From: Oscillospiraceae bacterium
GTDB taxonomy: Bacteria; Bacillota; Clostridia; Oscillospirales; Oscillospiraceae
NCBI GenBank assembly: GCA_009776905.1
Contig: WRMX01000036.1
Span: 12,005 to 22,264 of the forward strand
Reading direction: 5' to 3'
Length of the DNA stretch: 10,260 bases
The position numbers were made by a program, and so were the translations under genes. Below are positions 6,095-10,260 of this stretch, in pieces (the first letter of the stretch is position 1; the number at the start of each line of letters is the position of its first letter). A model generated the notes under the pieces. The model had not been told where the DNA came from. It saw only the letters and a program-made list of their open reading frames with translations, and made no database searches.

Positions 6095-7087
6095 ATGAGT
6101 AAAATGTATTATGACGCAGATTGCGACCTGAGCCTGCTGAAAGGCAAAACAATCGCAATTATCGGCTACGGATCCCAAGGCCACGCACACGCGCAAAACC
6201 TCCGCGACAGCGGCATCAATGTCATCATCGGATTATATGACGGGTCAAAGAGCGCAGCAGTAGCAAAAGACGACGGCTTCACTGTCTTGAACGCCGCCGA
6301 TGCAACAAAGCAGGCGAACATTGTGATGATGCTCGTCAACGATGAAAAGATGAAAGCCATCTATGATAACGATGTCGCTCCCGGCATGATGCCGGGTATG
6401 ACGCTTTGCTTCGCGCATGGGTTTAACATTCATTATGGCCAAATCATCCCGCCGCAAGGCGTCAATGTCATTATGATCGCGCCGAAAGGCCCCGGCCACA
6501 CCGTCCGTAGCCAGTTTCTGGAAGGCAAAGGCGTCCCTTGCCTCATCGCGGTCGAACGCGATGCTAACGGTGAGGCAAAGGAGCTTGCGCTCGCATATGC
6601 TTCCGGAATCGGCGGCGGGCGCGGTGGCATCCTGGAAACCACGTTCAAAGAAGAAACCGAAACCGATCTATTCGGCGAGCAATGCGTTTTATGCGGTGGC
6701 GTGACGGCTCTAATGAAGGCCGGGTTCGACACGCTCGTCGATGCGGGCTACCGTCCCGAGAGCGCATATTTTGAATGTATCCACGAAATGAAGCTCATCA
6801 TCGACCTTGTAGTTAAGGGCGGCTTGTCATTCATGCGTTATTCCATCAGCGATACGGCGGAATACGGCGATTATTGCATTGGCGACAGGATCATCACGCA
6901 ATCTGTCAAAGACGAAATGCAAAAAGTCCTCTCCGAGATCCGCGACGGCTCTTTCGCAAAGCAGTGGTTACAAGAAAATGCGGACGGCAGGCCATTTTTC
7001 AATGATCGCCGCAAATCTGAGAGCGAACTGCTTGTCGAAAAAGTTGGCAGCGAGCTGAGAGAAAAAATGAGTTGGAGCGATAAATGA
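6095..7087 (+). CDS. ilvC: Ketol-acid reductoisomerase, class I (short form)
   Basis: IlvC isomerises and reduces 2-acetolactate or 2-aceto-2-hydroxybutanoate to the dihydroxy acids, using Mg and a nicotinamide cofactor. The 330-residue length is that of class I enzymes. The Rossmann fingerprint GYGSQGHAHAQNLRDSG is at 24-40. Active-site elements are visible: CFAHGFNIHYG, KGPGHTVR, Asp and Glu in TETDLFGEQ, and the glutamates of PESAYFECIHEMKLI. The cofactor-specificity loop at about 46-56 reads GLYDGSKSAAV; Tyr-Asp stands where many NADPH enzymes have Arg-Lys or Arg-Glu, and Ala where Trp is common, while both SKS serines remain. GAGGAG eight bases before the ATG supports the start, 25 bases after ilvN. 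The stop overlaps the ilvD start. Confidence 0.96.
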   Translation: MSKMYYDADCDLSLLKGKTIAIIGYGSQGHAHAQNLRDSGINVIIGLYDGSKSAAVAKDDGFTVLNAADATKQANIVMMLVNDEKMKAIYDNDVAPGMMPGMTLCFAHGFNIHYGQIIPPQGVNVIMIAPKGPGHTVRSQFLEGKGVPCLIAVERDANGEAKELALAYASGIGGGRGGILETTFKEETETDLFGEQCVLCGGVTALMKAGFDTLVDAGYRPESAYFECIHEMKLIIDLVVKGGLSFMRYSISDTAEYGDYCIGDRIITQSVKDEMQKVLSEIRDGSFAKQWLQENADGRPFFNDRRKSESELLVEKVGSELREKMSWSDK

Positions 7088-8760
7088 TGGATGGCGATTC
7101 AAAAAACAACGCTATGATAAACGGCCATACGATGAATAGCGACAACATAAAAACCGGCGTCGAAAACGCTCCGAAAAGGGCGTTGCTGAAGGCGATGGGA
7201 TATACTGACGGCCAAATCGCAAAACCGCTCGTGGGCATCGTCAACTCATATAACGATATCGCTCCGGGCCACATCCACCTCCAAAGCATATCGCGGGCTG
7301 TCAAGGACGGCGTGCTGGCGAACGGCGGCACTCCGTTGGAGTTCAACACAATCGGCGTGTGCGACGGACTCGCCATGGGGCACGAGGGGATGAAGTATTC
7401 CCTTTGTTCCCGCGAGCTCATTGCCGACAGCATTGAATGCATGGTGATGGCCCATCGTTTCGATGCGCTTGTCTTCATCCCCAACTGCGACAAGATCGTT
7501 CCCGGAATGCTGATGGCGGCCGCCAGGCTCGACCTCCCGTCGATTTTCATTTCAGGGGGGCCGATGTTGTCTGCTGACGGGACTGATCTCAATACTGTCT
7601 TTGAAGCCGTCGGCAGCGTCAAGGCGGGGAAAATGAGCCAAGCAGCGCTTGCGGCTGTCGAAGACAATGCATGCCCCGGCTGCGGTTCCTGCTCCGGAAT
7701 GTATACCGCAAACTCCATGAACTGCCTGTGCGAGGCGATAGGGATGGCCTTGCCCGGCAACGGCACGATCCCTGCGGTATATTCCAGGCGCATACGGCTG
7801 GCCAAGGATACGGGGCATCGAGTGATGGAGCTTTTTAGGAGCGACATCAGGCCGTCTTCCATAATGACCCACAACGCTTTTTATAACGCACTGACAACTG
7901 ACATGGCGCTCGGCTGTTCAAGCAACTCCGTCCTCCACCTTATGGCCATAGCGCACGAGCGAAACATCGCGCTCGACCTGAACACTGTCAATGAAATCAG
8001 CGAAAAAACGCCTAACCTATGCCGCCTGTCTCCGGCAGGCCCCCATCATATGCAAGATCTGGACGCTGCGGGCGGAGTTGCCGCAGTCATGCGCGAACTC
8101 GGCGCTCTCTTGAACACGGACGAGATGACAGTCACAGGCAAAACTGTCGGAGACAACATGCACGATTCCGTAATATTGGACGACACTGTAATCAGGCCAT
8201 ATTCGCCGACAGGCGGACTGGCGGTGCTGTTTGGCAATCTCGCTCCCAATGGCGCAATTGTCAAACGTAGCGCGGTGCGTCCGGAAATGCTGGATTTCAC
8301 CGGCGTAGCCAAGGTTTTTGATTGTGAGGAAGACGCAATCTCCTCCATCTATACCGGCCAAATCCGTACCGGCGATGTCGTCGTCATCAGGTATGAAGGC
8401 CCCGCAGGCGGGCCTGGCATGCGCGAAATGCTGAATCCTACTTCTGCAATTGCGGGGATGGGCTTGGACAGCGATGTCGCGCTGATAACCGACGGACGTT
8501 TCTCAGGCGCGACGCGGGGCGCCGCGATAGGGCATATTTCGCCGGAAGCAGCCGCAGGCGGCTTGATCGCTTATGTCATCGACGGCGACAGCATCCATAT
8601 AGATATCGCGAATAATCAGATTTCGCTATTGGTATCGGACGAGGAGATCGCTCGGCGCAAACAATCTATGGTTATTAAGGAAAACCGGGGATTGTCCGGA
8701 TATTTAAAGCGTTATGCGGCTGCCGTTTCTTCCGCAGACAAAGGCGCAATAATTCAGTAA
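7084..8760 (+). CDS. ilvD: Dihydroxy-acid dehydratase
   Basis: IlvD dehydrates the dihydroxy acids from IlvC to 2-oxoisovalerate and 3-methyl-2-oxopentanoate with an iron-sulfur cluster and Mg. The protein has 558 residues. Cluster cysteines are recognisable: the Cys of GVCDGLAMGHEGM, Cys135 in NCDKIVPGM and the 197-203 group CPGCGSC, followed by SGMYTANSMNC. The second family signature, LITDGRFSGATRGAAIGHISPEAA, is intact. The start at 7084 overlaps the ilvC stop as ATGA, and GGAG (7074-7077) lies six bases upstream. This adds 16 residues before MNSDNIKTGVENAP, where homologues usually begin; ATG at 7132 is an alternative start but has no good ribosome binding site. The cluster is probably oxygen-sensitive if of the [4Fe-4S] type; the type cannot be told from sequence. 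Confidence 0.96.
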   Translation: MMDGDSKNNAMINGHTMNSDNIKTGVENAPKRALLKAMGYTDGQIAKPLVGIVNSYNDIAPGHIHLQSISRAVKDGVLANGGTPLEFNTIGVCDGLAMGHEGMKYSLCSRELIADSIECMVMAHRFDALVFIPNCDKIVPGMLMAAARLDLPSIFISGGPMLSADGTDLNTVFEAVGSVKAGKMSQAALAAVEDNACPGCGSCSGMYTANSMNCLCEAIGMALPGNGTIPAVYSRRIRLAKDTGHRVMELFRSDIRPSSIMTHNAFYNALTTDMALGCSSNSVLHLMAIAHERNIALDLNTVNEISEKTPNLCRLSPAGPHHMQDLDAAGGVAAVMRELGALLNTDEMTVTGKTVGDNMHDSVILDDTVIRPYSPTGGLAVLFGNLAPNGAIVKRSAVRPEMLDFTGVAKVFDCEEDAISSIYTGQIRTGDVVVIRYEGPAGGPGMREMLNPTSAIAGMGLDSDVALITDGRFSGATRGAAIGHISPEAAAGGLIAYVIDGDSIHIDIANNQISLLVSDEEIARRKQSMVIKENRGLSGYLKRYAAAVSSADKGAIIQ

Positions 8761-8809
8761 CAAGGCCGCGCATTGAATACCCATAGCACCACAGCGAAAG
8801 GAGCAACAA

Positions 8810-10009
8810 ATGCTGACACTAGACAGAATATACCAAGCCGCGCACACCCTGAAAGGCATCGTACGCGAAACCGACCTGATCCGCTCTCAAGGCATCGTCC
8901 CGGGGTGCGACCTATACCTGAAAGCTGAAAACCTCCAAATCACAGGCTCGTTCAAAGTGCGCGGCGCATATTTCAAAATATCGTCGCTCAGCGACGATGA
9001 AAAGAAAAAAGGCGTCATCGCCTGTTCCGCAGGCAACCATGCCCAAGGAGTCGCCTTGGCTGCAGAACGAGCAGGAATTAACGCCACGATATTCATCCCG
9101 AGCGTCGCCCCGATATCAAAAATCGAAGCAACCAGACGCATGGGCGCGAATGTCGTGCTCATCGATGGAGTATATGACGATGCATATGATGCCGCGATGG
9201 CATATCAAGAAGAAAACGGAGGCGTGTTCGTACATCCGTTCGACGACATCGACGTGATTGCCGGTCAAGGGACCATCGGCTTGGAGATACTCACCCAATT
9301 GCCAAACCTCGATGCGGTCATCGTCCCGATCGGCGGCGGCGGGCTTGTCGCCGGTGTCGCATTCGCCATCAAAATGTTGAACCCCACATGCAAGATATAT
9401 GGCGCTGAAGCGGTCGGCGCTGACAGCATGCAATGCTCCATCAACGACAAAAGACGCGCATGCCTCGAAAATCTGGCCACATTTGCGGACGGCATTGCCG
9501 TGAAGACTCCCGGCGTCATCACATTTGATTTATGCGAAAAATATGTTGATGACATCGTTTGCGTCACCGACGATGAAATAGCGACCGCGATTCTGACCTT
9601 GATGGAACAGCAGAAGCTGGTCGCAGAAGGCGCGGGCGCGGTCGCCGTTGCAGCAGCTATGTTCAGCAAGTTGCCTCTTGATGGAAAAAGGATCTGTGCC
9701 ATTGTTTCAGGCGGCAATATCGATGTGAATATCCTGTCACGAGTCATAAACAGGGGTCTGTTGACGACAGGGCGTCTGTCGGAGCTCACCATCGAGATGC
9801 TCGATAAGCCCGGTCAATTGAAGGAAGTGAGCACGATCATCGCCGACCTTGGCGCCAACGTGACGAAGGTCATGCACAACCCGGGCGGCGAAAACACCGA
9901 CATCATCGGCTGCTACCTGCACATTTCCATGGAAACAAGGAATAGAAACCATTTCTTGGAAATTAAGCAAGCAATAAAGAACGCAGGCTATCTGATCATA
10001 GAAGACTGA
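8810..10009 (+). CDS. ilvA: Threonine dehydratase (threonine ammonia-lyase) with C-terminal ACT domain
   Basis: This PLP enzyme deaminates threonine to 2-oxobutanoate, the isoleucine-specific substrate of IlvB/IlvN. The PLP lysine is Lys49 in TGSFKVRGA. SAGNHAQGVA, the phosphate-binding GGGGL at 175-179 and SGGNID complete the fold-type II active site. Residues about 324-399 (LSELTIEMLDKPGQLKEV) are one ACT domain, so allosteric control is likely. At 399 residues it matches the medium form (catalytic plus one C-terminal ACT), shorter than the two-ACT E. coli IlvA and longer than catabolic TdcB. Position in an ilv operon argues for the biosynthetic role. GAAAGGAG at 8796-8803, six bases before the ATG, gives the start. 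The gap to ilvD is 49 bases with no terminator, so it should be cotranscribed. Confidence 0.94.
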   Translation: MLTLDRIYQAAHTLKGIVRETDLIRSQGIVPGCDLYLKAENLQITGSFKVRGAYFKISSLSDDEKKKGVIACSAGNHAQGVALAAERAGINATIFIPSVAPISKIEATRRMGANVVLIDGVYDDAYDAAMAYQEENGGVFVHPFDDIDVIAGQGTIGLEILTQLPNLDAVIVPIGGGGLVAGVAFAIKMLNPTCKIYGAEAVGADSMQCSINDKRRACLENLATFADGIAVKTPGVITFDLCEKYVDDIVCVTDDEIATAILTLMEQQKLVAEGAGAVAVAAAMFSKLPLDGKRICAIVSGGNIDVNILSRVINRGLLTTGRLSELTIEMLDKPGQLKEVSTIIADLGANVTKVMHNPGGENTDIIGCYLHISMETRNRNHFLEIKQAIKNAGYLIIED

Positions 10010-10044
10010 GACATCCCGGTTATGTTGTCAAGGTGTGTGAAGAA

Positions 10045-10085
10045 AAAAAGCTGAGAAGTTTCAAAAAGAAACCTCTCAGCTTTTT
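10045..10085. terminator. Intrinsic terminator of the ilv operon, probably bidirectional
   Basis: AAAAAGCTGAGAAGTTTC (10045-10062) pairs with GAAACCTCTCAGCTTTTT (10068-10085) around an AAAAA loop, with one mismatch in 18 positions. The T run ends the ilv transcript. The A run on the other arm gives a U tail to a transcript from the right, so the same element can stop the convergent gene. Confidence 0.92.
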
Positions 10086-10169
10086 GTTGAGTATCCTTTC
10101 TGTTATTCACGCTTATTGTCGAGATATCTGGAGGATTATACGCCGCGCTTATATTTATTGTTCCTGCGC

Positions 10170-10260
10170 TCAATCGTTTTCCTTTTTTGTTACCGGAATC
10201 CATATTTCCTGAAAGTATCCGCCGCCCGGCGCGTCGTAATAGACCTCCATATCAGGTCCC
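10170..10260 (-). CDS. C-terminal end of a GyrI-like / AraC effector-binding domain protein (partial)
   Basis: On the minus strand 29 codons are open from the right edge to a TGA at 10172-10170. The end reads MEVYYDAPGGGYFQEIWIPV followed by TKKEND. A Glu in an EIWIPV-type strand near the C-terminus is characteristic of GyrI-like small-molecule binding domains (AraC_E_bind family), found alone or at the end of AraC- and MerR-type regulators. Only the tail is in the window, so I cannot say whether a DNA-binding domain precedes it. The gene converges on the ilv operon and probably shares its terminator, 84 bases away. Those 84 bases show nothing else. Confidence 0.7.
   Translation of the reverse strand, partial: GPDMEVYYDAPGGGYFQEIWIPVTKKEND

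Noticed and set aside
6999..7874. A 291-codon open frame on the minus strand across the ilvC-ilvD junction
   Set aside because: It is antisense to two conserved enzymes, shows no recognisable domain, and its composition fits a shadow of ilvD.
9988..10203. A 71-codon minus-strand frame across the ilvA end and terminator
   Set aside because: It runs through the terminator hairpin into the end of ilvA and has a composition typical of AT-rich non-coding DNA. The real minus-strand coding signal there is the GyrI-like tail in another frame.

Overview
The window looks like a chromosomal segment of an anaerobic Gram-positive bacterium of the Clostridia type (Firmicutes). The evidence is strong AGGAGG-type ribosome binding sites before almost every gene, a secreted protein with three S-layer homology (SLH) domains, a single-ACT-domain acetolactate synthase small subunit, and tightly packed or overlapping genes. 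Base composition is moderately GC-rich and looks even across the window. I see no insertion sequence, tRNA, rRNA, CRISPR array or prophage gene.

Layout. Positions 1-1414 (minus strand) hold an ABC-2 type exporter: an ATPase followed, with an ATGA overlap, by a permease that runs off the left edge. A short divergent intergenic region (1415-1584) holds a tandem TTAACA-type repeat and a good promoter. It reads into a plus-strand gene (1585-3651) for a secreted S41 carboxyl-terminal processing protease with a PDZ domain, an apparently complete Ser-Lys-Gln triad, a peptidoglycan-binding-like domain and three C-terminal SLH domains.

Positions 3652-4009 are a 358-base regulatory region. It contains a sigma-A-like promoter, a 27-codon leader peptide in which 14 of the first 18 residues are Leu, Ile or Val, mutually exclusive protector, antiterminator and terminator stems, and a U-tailed intrinsic terminator. 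This is the layout of a translation-coupled attenuator like that of enterobacterial ilvL, whereas Firmicutes mostly control these genes through T-box riboswitches.

Positions 4010-10009 are the isoleucine/valine operon ilvB-ilvN-ilvC-ilvD-ilvA. IlvA makes 2-oxobutanoate from threonine. IlvB/IlvN condense pyruvate with pyruvate or 2-oxobutanoate, IlvC reduces and isomerises the product, and IlvD dehydrates it to the 2-oxo acids; only the transaminase (ilvE) is absent. IlvB carries an unusual Ala/Ser/Pro/Thr tetrapeptide-repeat linker encoded by a 12-bp minisatellite. The operon ends at a strong, probably bidirectional terminator (10045-10085). Beyond it, the tail of a convergent minus-strand gene for a GyrI-like effector-binding domain enters from the right edge.

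The strongest findings are the ilvL-like attenuator and the repeat linker in IlvB. The SLH-anchored protease and its tandem-repeat promoter come next.
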